DNA from: an uncultured Spirochaetales bacterium
GTDB taxonomy: Bacteria > Spirochaetota > Spirochaetia > Sphaerochaetales > Sphaerochaetaceae
DNA: 32,688 nucleotides
Direction of reading: 5' to 3'
Assembly: GCA_902797395.1 (NCBI GenBank)
Contig: CADBSO010000126.1
Location: 1-32,688 of the forward strand
The position numbers and the translations under genes were made by a program. Each line of letters starts with the position of its first letter. Positions within the stretch are counted from its first letter, which is position 1. Below the pieces are notes generated by a model. That model worked only from the letters and a program-made list of their open reading frames with translations, was not told where the DNA came from and ran no database searches. Shown here in pieces: positions 1 to 8,547 of the stretch.

Positions 1-86
1 CCAAATGGCTTTGCGACCCAAAGCGCGCATATGCGGCGCATATCCGGCGATTGGATATGGCAGAATAAATGTATTCGGACATAGCC
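1..86 (+). mobile_element. Right end of a MITE-like repeat (cut by window edge)
   Basis: These bases match the right half of the complete element at 30887-31090 almost exactly. The only length difference is an 8-nt tandem duplication present in the other copy. The segment ends in TTCGGACATAGCC (74-86), the same 13-bp terminal inverted repeat that bounds the complete copy. It also has the same small hairpin, CATATCC and GGATATG separated by 7 nt. The left end lies outside the window, so target duplication cannot be tested here. It is non-coding; the short open frame across it is not supported. Confidence 0.8.
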
Positions 87-189
87 ATAACTTTCCAATT
101 GATTTATACAATGGCATGCGTTGGGCATTCGATGTCGCATGGAAACACACTTTGCAAAACACCGTGATTTGTTTTATCATAACCCCCTA

Positions 190-1908
190 ATGAAATACTT
201 GTTCAAAACCTATTTTATGAAGCATAAGCGGCTATTTGCGATAGATATGATATCCGCAACATTAGTCGCAGTAATAGACCTGGTGTTTCCGATCATCACA
301 AGGACATGCCTGCACCATTTCATTCCGAACGAGATGTGGAAGGTTTTCTTCATAGTGATCGGCATCATGATCGCATTCTATGCGCTCAGATCCCTAGCCG
401 TATTCAACATGTGGTATTTCGGACATAGCTTCGGAGTATGCGTCGAACGCGATATGAGAATAGACCTGTTCTCACACCTGCAAACGCTCGGATACGATTA
501 TTACAACGCGAACAGAACCGGTCAGCTTCTGAGCAGGCTCACAACGGACCTTTTCGACATAACCGAAATGTCGCATCATGTCCCCGAAGACATATTCATA
601 AGCTTCATGACAATCATCGGAGCAATCTCCATAATGTTTGCAATAAGATGGGAACTTGCCCTGACAATAGCATTAGCGCTTCCGGTTTTCTTGTTTCTGG
701 TCTTGAGGAACCGAAAGAAAATGAAGGAAACCTCCACGGAAGTCAAAAAGAAAACATCACACATAAACACAGAATTCGAAGAGGCGATCTCAGCCTTGAA
801 GCTGGCGAAAGCGGAAAACAGCGAAGCGGAGGAGAAATCGAAATTCGTGCAAGCAAGCGAGACCTACAAGAATGCGAAATACTCGTTCTACAAGGCAATG
901 GGACGGTTCAATGCCTCGATGGAATACCTGCTGTGCTTCCTGCCTCTTGCAGTCATAGGCGTAAGCGGCATATTGGTCATGAAGCAAAGCATGGATGTTC
1001 TCGACATAATAACGTTCAATCTGTATGTCGCTTCGTTCGTCAGCCCGCTTAGAAAACTGGCTGCAACCGTAGAAATACTCGCCAACGGCAAAGCCGGATT
1101 AAGAAGGTTTTCGGAAATGATGAGCATAAAGCCTGCGATCAAGGATTCGCCTGATGCGATAGAGCTTGAAAACGTAAAAGGCAGCATACAATTCGAGGAT
1201 GTCAGCTTTTCATATGACGGGCAAAACAAGGTGCTCAAGGAATTCTCGTTGCAGGTGAATCCAGGCGAAACAGTCGCATTCTGCGGCGATTCAGGGGGCG
1301 GCAAGACAACACTGATAAACCTCATCCCCCGCTTCTACGATGCCGACAGCGGCAGGATTCTCATAGATGGCATCGATGTGAAAGACATCAGGCAGGATTC
1401 CCTGAGAAGCCAGATCGGACTCATAAGCCAAAACGTATTCCTGTTCGCGGCAAGCATCATGGAAAACGTGCGGTATTCCAAACCGGATGCGAGCGATGAT
1501 GAAGTGCTCAAGGCCCTCGATCTAGCCTCACTGACCGACGATATGCGCAAAATGCCGGATGGCGCAAACACCATTGTCGGGGAAAACGGCGTCCTGCTCT
1601 CAGGCGGACAGCGCCAAAGGATAGCGATCGCAAGAACATTCCTGAAAAACCCGCCGATACTCATACTGGACGAGGCCACCAGCGAACTCGACAACATAAC
1701 GAAATCCAAAATACAGAAGACTTTCGAGCAACTCAGCAAAAACCGCACGACAATAATAATCGCCCACAGGCTTTCCACCACCCGCAATGCGGATCGGATC
1801 GTAGTGATATCCGACGGACGCATAGCCGAAACCGGAACGCCCGATGAATTGCTCGCCGACAAAAGCAGTAAATACTGGCAGCTGAACCACACTAGCCCGC
1901 AGGATTGA
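190..1908 (+). CDS. ABC exporter, fused permease-ATPase (MsbA/MDR-like)
   Basis: A half-transporter of 572 residues with an N-terminal six-helix type-1 exporter domain (about 1-310) and a C-terminal ATPase. Walker A is GDSGGGKT (366-373), the signature LSGGQ is at 470-474, Walker B ends in Asp494-Glu495 and the H-loop His is 526, so the ATPase looks intact. It probably works as a homodimer in the inner membrane exporting a lipid, drug or peptide; the substrate cannot be read from sequence. I chose the ATG at 190 because the protein then begins as exporters usually do, with a short basic segment before helix 1. An in-frame ATG at 121 would add 23 residues of atypical sequence. No clear Shine-Dalgarno site precedes either start. 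It converges on the next gene. Confidence 0.9.
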   Translation: MKYLFKTYFMKHKRLFAIDMISATLVAVIDLVFPIITRTCLHHFIPNEMWKVFFIVIGIMIAFYALRSLAVFNMWYFGHSFGVCVERDMRIDLFSHLQTLGYDYYNANRTGQLLSRLTTDLFDITEMSHHVPEDIFISFMTIIGAISIMFAIRWELALTIALALPVFLFLVLRNRKKMKETSTEVKKKTSHINTEFEEAISALKLAKAENSEAEEKSKFVQASETYKNAKYSFYKAMGRFNASMEYLLCFLPLAVIGVSGILVMKQSMDVLDIITFNLYVASFVSPLRKLAATVEILANGKAGLRRFSEMMSIKPAIKDSPDAIELENVKGSIQFEDVSFSYDGQNKVLKEFSLQVNPGETVAFCGDSGGGKTTLINLIPRFYDADSGRILIDGIDVKDIRQDSLRSQIGLISQNVFLFAASIMENVRYSKPDASDDEVLKALDLASLTDDMRKMPDGANTIVGENGVLLSGGQRQRIAIARTFLKNPPILILDEATSELDNITKSKIQKTFEQLSKNRTTIIIAHRLSTTRNADRIVVISDGRIAETGTPDELLADKSSKYWQLNHTSPQD

Positions 1909-1956
1909 AACCGGCGAGTTTGCAAGGCAAAGCATGTCATCCCGCATGCTCACCCT

Positions 1957-2577
1957 TCAGCCCTCCGGCTTCCAATGCTTTAGCGATATCTCAATCCGCT
2001 CGCACTTGGCGGAGTGCTTGCCGGCTTCGCCATCGGAAAACTCCTCCTCAATCATCCTAACGGAACGGATGGCCGCCCTGTAGTCATCGGATCTCACAAT
2101 GTACATGAACTCATCCAGGATCCAATCCCTATAGCAGGCCAGAAAACAGCTGCGGAGCTTGAACACGATAGCGTTGTCCACGACGATGTCATACACCGCC
2201 GATCCGTCGCTGTTGTCCCTGACCGAGACGGCATCCCTTACGATGATGACATCATCGATGGCTTCGCCTATCGGGTACACTTTAGAACAACCGTTAGAAC
2301 CCAAAGCCTCTCTTTCCGGCGATTCGTCAATACGGAATCTCGCAACCTCTTCCGCTGCGTTGTAATACTCAGCCAGCTCAAGTTCATTCACAATATCAAA
2401 AACACACCCCGAAACCATAAAGCCGGCATCGTGATAAATCGACTTCGAATACGGCATCTCACAACAAATATAGGAATCAAGCATCCTGCCGATGGTTCTT
2501 TTAAGAAACCGCACATCTTCGGATTTCAAAATATGTTCATTTTCCAACAAATACACGCTAGATACACGCTGAAGCAT
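1957..2577 (-). CDS. Hypothetical protein, 206 aa
   Basis: I do not recognise this family. The product is acidic, with no signal peptide or obvious membrane helix, and contains several Cys residues in its middle part. A frame overlapping it on the opposite strand is as long but lacks protein-like composition, so the minus-strand reading is preferred on modest grounds. The first ATG (2577) has no convincing ribosome site. The gene ends 48 nt from the convergent ABC exporter gene, and its start lies only a few bases from the truncated remnant at 2583, so this edge is a likely recombination junction. Confidence 0.55.
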   Translation of the reverse strand: MLQRVSSVYLLENEHILKSEDVRFLKRTIGRMLDSYICCEMPYSKSIYHDAGFMVSGCVFDIVNELELAEYYNAAEEVARFRIDESPEREALGSNGCSKVYPIGEAIDDVIIVRDAVSVRDNSDGSAVYDIVVDNAIVFKLRSCFLACYRDWILDEFMYIVRSDDYRAAIRSVRMIEEEFSDGEAGKHSAKCERIEISLKHWKPEG

Positions 2578-2582
2578 TTATA

Positions 2583-2871
2583 AACAATAGCATTACAGTA
2601 GAACAATTAGCACGCAGTGTGCAACTTGGAAAACATGGAGAACAAACCGTCCTTAAATCTCAATTCGCTTTTTCAAAAATCAAATACGAAGGATTTGAAA
2701 TCGCGAATAAAAAACACCTACTACATTCTGCGAAAAACCAGAGATGACGATGCAAACAAAACATATCTTGAAATTCTGAATGAAAATTCTGATGGCTTGT
2801 ACATTCAGGACATTATAAGAGGAAATATCAAAAATGATGGCCCACGCATACCCCGAAATGTATCTTGCTAA
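2583..2871 (+). pseudogene. Remnant resembling the C-terminal part of a DUF3990-type protein
   Basis: Two overlapping frames read as one interrupted protein. Frame one (2583-2747) contains VEQLARSVQLGKHGEQTVLKS, and frame two continues as a basic helix, then DANKTYLEILNENSDGLYIQ and DIIRGNIKND, up to the stop at 2871. The switch would fall near 2690-2700. The pattern resembles the C-terminus of DUF3990 proteins, a putative ADP-ribosyltransferase-like family often encoded beside small helix-turn-helix regulators, as here. The 5' part is absent, cut at about 2583. The family assignment is from memory of the motif and remains tentative. Confidence 0.4.
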
Positions 2872-3473
2872 CACACAATCAGCACTCGGCGATGCCTTTG
2901 ATTATGCAACAAATGCTTGCGGTATAACAGGCAATGATTTTGCAAAGCTCTTTATCACAAGTTCGATCAGCAAACGCATGGAAAATGGAGAACCTGCTAT
3001 CATTGCTGGCAAAAGTGGAATAGAAATTGCGATTGAACTGATTTACGATACTACTGGTGAAAATCTTGAGGCGCGACAATATGAACAAATAGGACACTCT
3101 GCTGAATATTGGATCGGCTGGGCAGTTGCATATTATCAATGGTATTCATCCAGGCGATATGTGGAAATTTTCAATGCTTTGCCGTTTGATGATTTAAAAG
3201 AGTGTATCACACCCTCCACGAAGCGGATATTACAAAGTTTGTTGAAATCACAGATAAAAAAATCAAGGAACACTTTAAAGACACCAATCTCAAAAGAGTT
3301 CGCACCCTGCGCAACTATACACAAGCAGAACTTGCAAGCATTTCAATGGTAGGACTCCGCTCAATCCAAATGTATGAACAACGGCACAAAGACATCAATA
3401 AAGCAAGTGTCGAAACGCTATACAGCATCTCAAAGGCACTCGCTGCACGATCGAAGACTTGATTGAGAAATAA
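2834..3473 (+). pseudogene. Helix-turn-helix transcriptional regulator broken by two single-base deletions
   Basis: This is a family of about 210 residues known mainly from Firmicutes. An N-terminal domain (SPEYWxGW-like motif, here SAEYWIGWAVAYYQWYSSR) precedes an XRE-type HTH (TLRNYTQAELASISMVGLRS then YEQRHKDINKAS). The reading changes frame twice. Near 3201, restoring one base turns GAG TGT into GAG ATG TAT and continues as MYHTLHEADI. Near 3441, restoring one G gives ALGCTIEDLIEK followed by the stop at 3471-3473. Without those bases the frames end at 3352 and 3462. The start overlaps the upstream remnant, as in an intact two-gene operon. Either both are true mutations or they are read errors. 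Confidence 0.75.
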
Positions 3474-3548
3474 ATAACTTTCCAGCAGACCATATCAAAA
3501 GTTCTTGTTATAAATTTGATTGGTGCTTGACCAGTTGAGAGAGGGTAT

Positions 3549-4227
3549 TCAATCCTCTTTTTTTCTAGTCTTTTTTGTTATGCTAGCATATGGTTTTCTA
3601 ATCGGTTTGTGCATATCATTGTAGCGATGATTATATCGTCGTTCGCACACATTCAAATGGCATATGAAGTTATCGGACGAGCAGCCATTGAATTTGGAAA
3701 GCCTTCCTTTTGCGAAGCTCCAGAAGTTCTCTATGCCGTTCGCATGGCCCTTGCCTCCAGCGAGCCCGTTCGCACTGTGGAAGACCCTGTAACGGCCATA
3801 CCTATTGAGAACCAATCCGACATATGCCTTTCATCCGTCGAAACAGATGACAGATCTCTCCAGCATCGGGCCCTTTATCATGGGCAAGAGTGTCTCTTTG
3901 GCGCAATCCTTAACTATTGTCACGAAGACCTTCCCTTCTCTTTCCAAAAAAACGAACACAAGGTTTTGTCGACGGTTCCTCCTCCCTTTCGCCCCCCTCA
4001 TTCTTCTTGCGCTAAAATGTGGTTCGTCTTATTCGCATTTGCCGATCTACGATCTTGCTTCCCTTATGCTTCCTAAAAGTTTTTTTTCTAAGCTTGTTAA
4101 AATTGCGATTTACCGCATTTCCATTGACTTTGGAAATGTCTGGAGTTTGCGTTGCGGTAAGGTCGTTTTTGAAGCATGAAAACAGCAGGCGCTTTTTCTT
4201 GTCGCTAATTCGTTGGAATGCTATAAG
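3549..4227 (-). pseudogene. Decayed IS1595-family (ISXO2-like) transposase
   Basis: The C-terminal part is clear: HANGIENFWSFAKGRLSKF followed by a conserved RYNHR, the ISXO2-like signature. Reading upstream in the same frame, a TGA at 3831-3833 interrupts CFDG-KAYVGL, where the family normally has an aromatic residue (TGG to TGA fits). Further upstream DEPHFS marks the first catalytic Asp region. A frameshift near 4028-4032 then leads to a basic N-terminal segment (SDKKKRLLFSCF and TVN-like VNRNFNKLRKK). No start codon or clear terminal inverted repeats were found. It is a dead insertion sequence beside the 3' edge of the defence island. Confidence 0.8.
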
Positions 4228-4556
4228 TTAAAGTGTAGTATTTGTTCTTTAGCCAGCTATTATTATATAAATGAACAATCCCGTCATTTTTTTGTTGTAA
4301 TTTGTTGCGGCTTCACATGCTATCTACGCTTTGGTTTTAGCTTTGTAAAGTATTATTTCCCATTGAAAAAATAAAAATAGTAAAGTCTGATTCCGTCCGA
4401 TTTCAATTCGTGCACATTAACGCCTGCTTGTCGGCAGCCCTGCTGGATAACGGGCGTTGTAATCCGAGTTTCGTATTTTATTCATTGCGCAGTCGCTTGA
4501 CGCTGTTATAATGTCCAAATTATTTTAGAAAATAATGAAGGCTTGAAATCAAAAAA
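4228..4556. other. AT-rich intergenic stretch between IS relic and defence island
   Basis: I see no gene here. It contains an imperfect inverted repeat at 4419-4458 (listed separately). Near the 3' end of the minus-strand operon there is a near-perfect palindrome, ATTATTTTAGAAAATAAT, around 4520-4540, too AT-rich and with too short a loop to call a terminator with confidence. Confidence 0.5.
4419..4458. repeat. Imperfect inverted repeat, AACGCC...GGCGTT
   Basis: AACGCC (4419-4424) can pair with GGCGTT (4453-4458) across 28 nt that contain a smaller GCAG/CTGC palindrome. The outer arms recall integron attC ends, but the consensus RYYYAAC/GTTRRRY is not met and the length is shorter than a typical attC. 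Its role is unknown. Confidence 0.35.
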
Positions 4557-5336
4557 TTAGACCAGTTTAATATTATGATTTAATATTACTTTCTTTATGC
4601 TCTCCTTCCATTCGATTTTTTTATTATCATTATACTTGTTGTATAATTTAATAATCTCATCATCGCTTTGAAATTCAATTATTTCCTTAATCTTGTTCGT
4701 TGGAAACAATGAATTGGTATTGCAACACACCCTCTTCATAGGACTATTCATTTTTCCAACCCATATTTTCTCTGTTACAAATTCTTTAATAAGCTCATAA
4801 AGTTTATCAAAATTATTATCAAGCAATGGTTCGCAGGAGACACTCGTTTTAAAACCATTATCAAAGGCAAATTTTAAAGAATTAAGTCTCTCATCAAAAC
4901 TAGGTGCATTTGGTTCCCATAACTTTAAAATATTTGTATCTACAGAACCTATTGTGAATCTAAAAGTTATATTATTTTTAAACTTCATAAATCTATCTAT
5001 AATTTTCTTGATACAATTAAAATTAGGTTTTGTTACGACAAGTAGTTTAGTTCCTTTGTTCAATAATTTATCAAAAACTTCTAATGTTAATTCAATATTT
5101 TCTGGTGTAATATCATGGGAAGAAGGTATCATAATCATTCCATTTTTTTTAGTAAAAGCTTTTTTGCTAATATCTAGCATTTCCATTTCACACCAATCAT
5201 CGTAACGTTTTCTTTTGAATCTAATTGCCATATCTTTTGCATAACAATATACGCAATCATTACTGCATCCATTACAATAATTAAAGTTGTATGGTGCCCA
5301 TTCTTTAGTTCCAAATTTTATTTCATTCTTATTCAT
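4557..5336 (-). CDS. Phage Gp37/Gp68-like radical-SAM protein (DUF5131 type), TcmP partner
   Basis: The N-terminus carries CNGCSNDCVYCYA, giving Cys21 and the radical-SAM cluster triad Cys24, Cys28, Cys31 (CxxxCxxC) that would bind a 4Fe-4S cluster and S-adenosylmethionine. The rest reads as a partial TIM barrel of the spore photoproduct lyase/Gp37 type, 259 residues, near the usual length. The start ATG overlaps the stop of tcmP by 4 nt, implying translational coupling. Proteins with this three-Cys motif are regularly encoded next to TcmP. The substrate is not established; DNA or nucleotide modification is an inference. Very AT-rich, like tcmP and hsdS. Last gene of the minus-strand island. 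Confidence 0.8.
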   Translation of the reverse strand: MNKNEIKFGTKEWAPYNFNYCNGCSNDCVYCYAKDMAIRFKRKRYDDWCEMEMLDISKKAFTKKNGMIMIPSSHDITPENIELTLEVFDKLLNKGTKLLVVTKPNFNCIKKIIDRFMKFKNNITFRFTIGSVDTNILKLWEPNAPSFDERLNSLKFAFDNGFKTSVSCEPLLDNNFDKLYELIKEFVTEKIWVGKMNSPMKRVCCNTNSLFPTNKIKEIIEFQSDDEIIKLYNKYNDNKKIEWKESIKKVILNHNIKLV

Positions 5337-6514
5337 TTATTCAACCCAATTAAAACTTTCTGATTTGCATTTTCTGTCCAAGATTTGGATTTTTTATTCG
5401 TATTTTTAAAAAATGCAGGATATCTTGTAACTAAAATTTTACCATCACCTTCCATTTGTTTTAATACATCTTTTACATTACAAGATAGACCATATTTATC
5501 ATAATAAAATCCAATCAATTTATTTAGATGAATCCCTGAATATTCTTTCAACAACTCAATCAAATTGGCTCTTGTAATTTCTGGGTCTAAATCTTCAAAA
5601 GAAAACAAACTATCCGGATAATAAATGTTTGAATTAATGGCTTTTGCATTACACATTGTACTACCCATTAAAACAGCCCCATCAGGATGATTGGTTGCAT
5701 ATACCATATAATACTTACATATATCTGAATTCATTTTTATAGGTATCGGTATTACGTATTCAAAATACTTATTCAAAAACTTTTTGTATAAGTGTAAAAG
5801 TTCCTCTTCAACTATTTTATAATTAATTGATTGGCTATATTTCTCAGAAACTATTTCTTGCCATTCTACCCCATCTAATATTCCGTTAATTCTATTGATT
5901 AAACCATCAGAACCTATCATTTTATCTTCAACAAAGTCATCGCAACCAGAAAAATGAATATCCTTAGGTAAATGTTTTTTTAGTGCTAAGCAGCAAGTTC
6001 TAAACAAACCATTTGCATTAAAATTTATGAACAATTCGACAGTATTCAATTTTTGTAAATTTAATTTTTCAAGGATACTTTTATTCAATGATATAACACC
6101 ATAAGGATCTATATATAAAAATAAATTTACATTACCAAAACGATTGACAATGTCAACAATAGTAGTTTCAAAAGAATCATTAAAAAAATCACCAATTATA
6201 TTATTGTTTTTATTTTCAAAATTACTAACTAGAGATTTGAAATTATTTTTATCCTTTTCAATAAAATACAGTTTTAAAACATTGTCGTTATTTTTACTAA
6301 TCTCCAATGCTTCAACTGCTGCTTCATAAGCAATCAATGGAGAACCTAAAGTTCCATCTTTAAATCTACCAGCACCTGCAAAACAATCAATATATCTAAC
6401 TGGCTTTTTGGTCGCCAAGATTTTTGTAAAATATGGCATCAAGTATGATCGAAGTAACCGATCTTTGATTGTTGACCAATCTTTCTTGATATCAAAAAAT
6501 TCATCATTACTCAT
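5333..6514 (-). CDS. tcmP: Three-Cys-motif partner protein TcmP
   Basis: 393 residues. The N-terminal half has a Rossmann-like core with YIDCFAGAGRF (41-51), resembling a SAM-binding glycine loop, and FLYIDPYG (132-139) at the position of a methyltransferase motif IV. The C-terminal third looks like a winged-helix region. This matches TcmP, defined by its adjacency to Gp37/Gp68 radical-SAM proteins, and that partner follows with a 4-nt overlap. It starts 2 nt after the hsdS stop, so it is almost certainly co-transcribed with the type I restriction genes. The biochemical reaction is not known to me; methyltransferase-like or nuclease-regulating activity is conjecture. Confidence 0.8.
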   Translation of the reverse strand: MSNDEFFDIKKDWSTIKDRLLRSYLMPYFTKILATKKPVRYIDCFAGAGRFKDGTLGSPLIAYEAAVEALEISKNNDNVLKLYFIEKDKNNFKSLVSNFENKNNNIIGDFFNDSFETTIVDIVNRFGNVNLFLYIDPYGVISLNKSILEKLNLQKLNTVELFINFNANGLFRTCCLALKKHLPKDIHFSGCDDFVEDKMIGSDGLINRINGILDGVEWQEIVSEKYSQSINYKIVEEELLHLYKKFLNKYFEYVIPIPIKMNSDICKYYMVYATNHPDGAVLMGSTMCNAKAINSNIYYPDSLFSFEDLDPEITRANLIELLKEYSGIHLNKLIGFYYDKYGLSCNVKDVLKQMEGDGKILVTRYPAFFKNTNKKSKSWTENANQKVLIGLNK

Positions 6515-6516
6515 TT

Positions 6517-8082
6517 TTATACCTCTGCTTTTAGGGATTCTTCTATTGTGTCGATTTGGGCAAAGAGTTCGTTAATTTTTGCGACAATCCGCTTCTGTTC
6601 GGCAAGGGGCGGAAGCGGAATTAGTTGATTGGCAACATTATCAACTGAAATTGCCTTAAAGGTAGTTCCAGTTGCTTTTTTCTCAAAATCCTCTCTTTGA
6701 CATGAAATCCAATAAAACCAAAAATCAATTAACATATTACAAGAGGGTTGAATAGCACAAAGTCCTCTTCCTATACATATTTCTCTATCAGTTATATTTG
6801 CTATTCCAACAGGAGCTCTAACACAAAGCAATATAGAATTTTTCGTTGCGACTTTTGTTATTTTACTAGTATAGCTATCAGATTTATTTAATATCTTGTC
6901 ACTAAAGCAAATCTTCCCTTGGTGGAACTCCATTCCTAAGGCACGATTATTTATAAAATTACCTTCAGGAGACTGACCCATAATAACCAAGCAAGATTCT
7001 TTCAGCCTACACCACACCCACCCTTCAGGGATTTCAAAAGGCAAATCATCGAGTTTTACAGGTTCGTTGTTTCCTGCTTTTTCATAGTATGAGCCATCAT
7101 CGGCTTTGAAGATGTAGGACTGGTTTTTGTCTTTTTTTAGTTTGCCTTGTTTGATTAGTTCGGCTCGCTCGGCTTGGATTTTGGTTATAAGCTCGCTTGC
7201 AGGCTCATCGCCTGAATCTTGAGGCACGAGTTTTCCGCGAATGGCGAGGTCGAGTATCTTTTGGCGTGCGAGTTTTGTCAAACTCTGCAAATCTGCTTTA
7301 TTTTCCTTAAGGCTATCAATTAAAGCAAACAACTCCTCGACTTTTGCGACTATTCGCTTTTGCTCGGCAAGGGGTGATAAAGGAATTAATAATAAACTAA
7401 TTTTTGAAACTGAAACAAAACCAAAAGTTGTCGCTGTAGCTAATTCTGCCTTTAGTTGCTGTTTCAATGTAAGTGAGTATATTAACAAATAATATGGTGA
7501 TAAAATTTTTTTAAACTCATCTTTTACTGTAATTCCATTAAATTGTTGATTTGTTGTTACTGGAATTTTAGTAAACGCAACATCTCCTACCGAAGCAGTA
7601 CAGCATAACAAAACACTATTTTCAGGAACAATTCTATCTTTGGAAAGTGCAATTTCTGTTATATGTTGTTTAGTTTTTGTAATAAAAATCCCCTGATTAT
7701 GTTTGTCTTCTATTGTAAACCAAGGAACCGTTCCGTTTTCCCAAAAACTTTTATTATCTCTTTTGGGAGTTGCACCATTTCTGATATCGCATATATTCCC
7801 TAATCTACACCACACCCACCCTTCAGGGATTTCAAAAGGCAAATCATCGAGTTTTACAGGTTCATTGTTTCCTATTTTCTCGTAGTACGAGCCATCATCG
7901 GCTTTGAAGATGTAGGACTGATTTTTGTCTTTTTTGAGTTTTCTTTGTTTGATTAGTTCGGCTCGCTCGGCTTGGATTTTGGTTATAAGCTCGCTTGCAC
8001 TTCTCTCGCCTGAATTTTGAGGCACGAGTTTTCCGCGAATGGCGAGGTCGAGTATCTTTTGACGTAAAAGTTTAGTGTTCAT
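6517..8082 (-). CDS. hsdS: Type I restriction-modification specificity subunit HsdS
   Basis: 521 residues with two target-recognition domains, each preceded by a near-identical segment of about 88 residues. That segment runs from RQKILDLAIRGKLVPQ to LPFEIPEGWVWCRL, and each domain is followed by a helical spacer containing LAEQKRIVAK. HsdS directs the HsdM2/HsdR2 complex to a bipartite DNA site, each domain reading one half. The duplicated module is much more similar at DNA level (257 nt, 7007-7263 and 7805-8061) than the two recognition domains are to each other, a substrate for recombination that would exchange or delete a domain. It lies 36 nt downstream of the Abi-like remnant and 2 nt upstream of tcmP. 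Confidence 0.93.
   Translation of the reverse strand: MNTKLLRQKILDLAIRGKLVPQNSGERSASELITKIQAERAELIKQRKLKKDKNQSYIFKADDGSYYEKIGNNEPVKLDDLPFEIPEGWVWCRLGNICDIRNGATPKRDNKSFWENGTVPWFTIEDKHNQGIFITKTKQHITEIALSKDRIVPENSVLLCCTASVGDVAFTKIPVTTNQQFNGITVKDEFKKILSPYYLLIYSLTLKQQLKAELATATTFGFVSVSKISLLLIPLSPLAEQKRIVAKVEELFALIDSLKENKADLQSLTKLARQKILDLAIRGKLVPQDSGDEPASELITKIQAERAELIKQGKLKKDKNQSYIFKADDGSYYEKAGNNEPVKLDDLPFEIPEGWVWCRLKESCLVIMGQSPEGNFINNRALGMEFHQGKICFSDKILNKSDSYTSKITKVATKNSILLCVRAPVGIANITDREICIGRGLCAIQPSCNMLIDFWFYWISCQREDFEKKATGTTFKAISVDNVANQLIPLPPLAEQKRIVAKINELFAQIDTIEESLKAEV
7007..7263 (-). repeat. Internal hsdS direct repeat, copy 2 (before second recognition domain)
   Basis: 257 nt, nearly identical and exactly equal in length to 7805-8061. 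It encodes the conserved segment that precedes the second target-recognition domain. Confidence 0.88.
7805..8061 (-). repeat. Internal hsdS direct repeat, copy 1 (gene start)
   Basis: 257 nt encoding the N-terminal conserved segment. Its scattered differences from 7007-7263 cluster around codons for NSGERSA versus DSGDEPA and KIG versus KAG. Recombination between the copies would remove 798 nt containing the first recognition domain and keep the frame, since 798 is divisible by three. Confidence 0.88.
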
Positions 8083-8118
8083 ATCAGTTTATAACACCAT
8101 ATAAGTCTATTTTAAAGT

Positions 8119-8547
8119 TTAATGCTTCCTGCACATTATCAAAATTCTATTGCGTAAAATTCTGAAATTCTCAAACTTTTTTTGCATAATCTTCAGTGTT
8201 CGCATATATTTTAGGCAATTGGGAAAAGCATTTTTCAAAATGAAACTCTGATACGGATATTGTGAAAATCTTTTGGAAACGAACGATATCCAAAAACCAA
8301 GACTTAATTCTGCTACAATTCTACCGTGCGTTACATTATAACCACGCAATCCTATCGTATTCTTCGCCTCATTAATCTTTTGAACACTATTTTTGTCAAG
8401 CAATGGATAAAAGGCACGGCACACCTCGATGTTATTAAGGTAATTGCTTATAATTCCCTCCTTGCTCGTATTGCTCGTAGAAATATACGCTGACAATCTG
8501 TCGTTTGAAACTGCCTCTACAATTCCATCATATTCTTGCTGTTTCAT
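8119..8547 (-). CDS. Abi-like protein, C-terminally broken
   Basis: 142 residues. The part AELSLGFWISFVSKRF followed by ILRNRI resembles Abi family proteins (abortive-infection-like, often inserted in type I restriction loci), where a motif such as RNRIAHHEP closes the conserved core. Here the frame leaves that motif right after RNRI and stops shortly after. The next frame continues with protein-like sequence (DNVQEALNFKIDLYGVIN) and a stop 2 nt before the hsdS ATG. This suggests a deletion or frameshift removed the HEP part. Its ATG overlaps the stop of the upstream remnant (ATGA). Probably non-functional. Confidence 0.55.
   Translation of the reverse strand: MKQQEYDGIVEAVSNDRLSAYISTSNTSKEGIISNYLNNIEVCRAFYPLLDKNSVQKINEAKNTIGLRGYNVTHGRIVAELSLGFWISFVSKRFSQYPYQSFILKNAFPNCLKYMRTLKIMQKKFENFRILRNRILIMCRKH

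Noticed and set aside
5-190. 61-codon open frame across the left MITE end
   Set aside because: Half of it lies within a non-coding repeat, it has no ribosome site, and it overlaps the ABC exporter start region.
2014-2583. 189-codon plus-strand frame opposite the 206-aa gene
   Set aside because: Its composition is His/Arg/Ile-rich and irregular, with no start signal; the minus-strand frame looks more protein-like, though neither is recognised.
3831-3833. Recoded TGA (variant genetic code)
   Set aside because: Well-supported genes in the window, such as rtcB, use TGA as their stop, so a nonsense mutation in a decaying IS is simpler.
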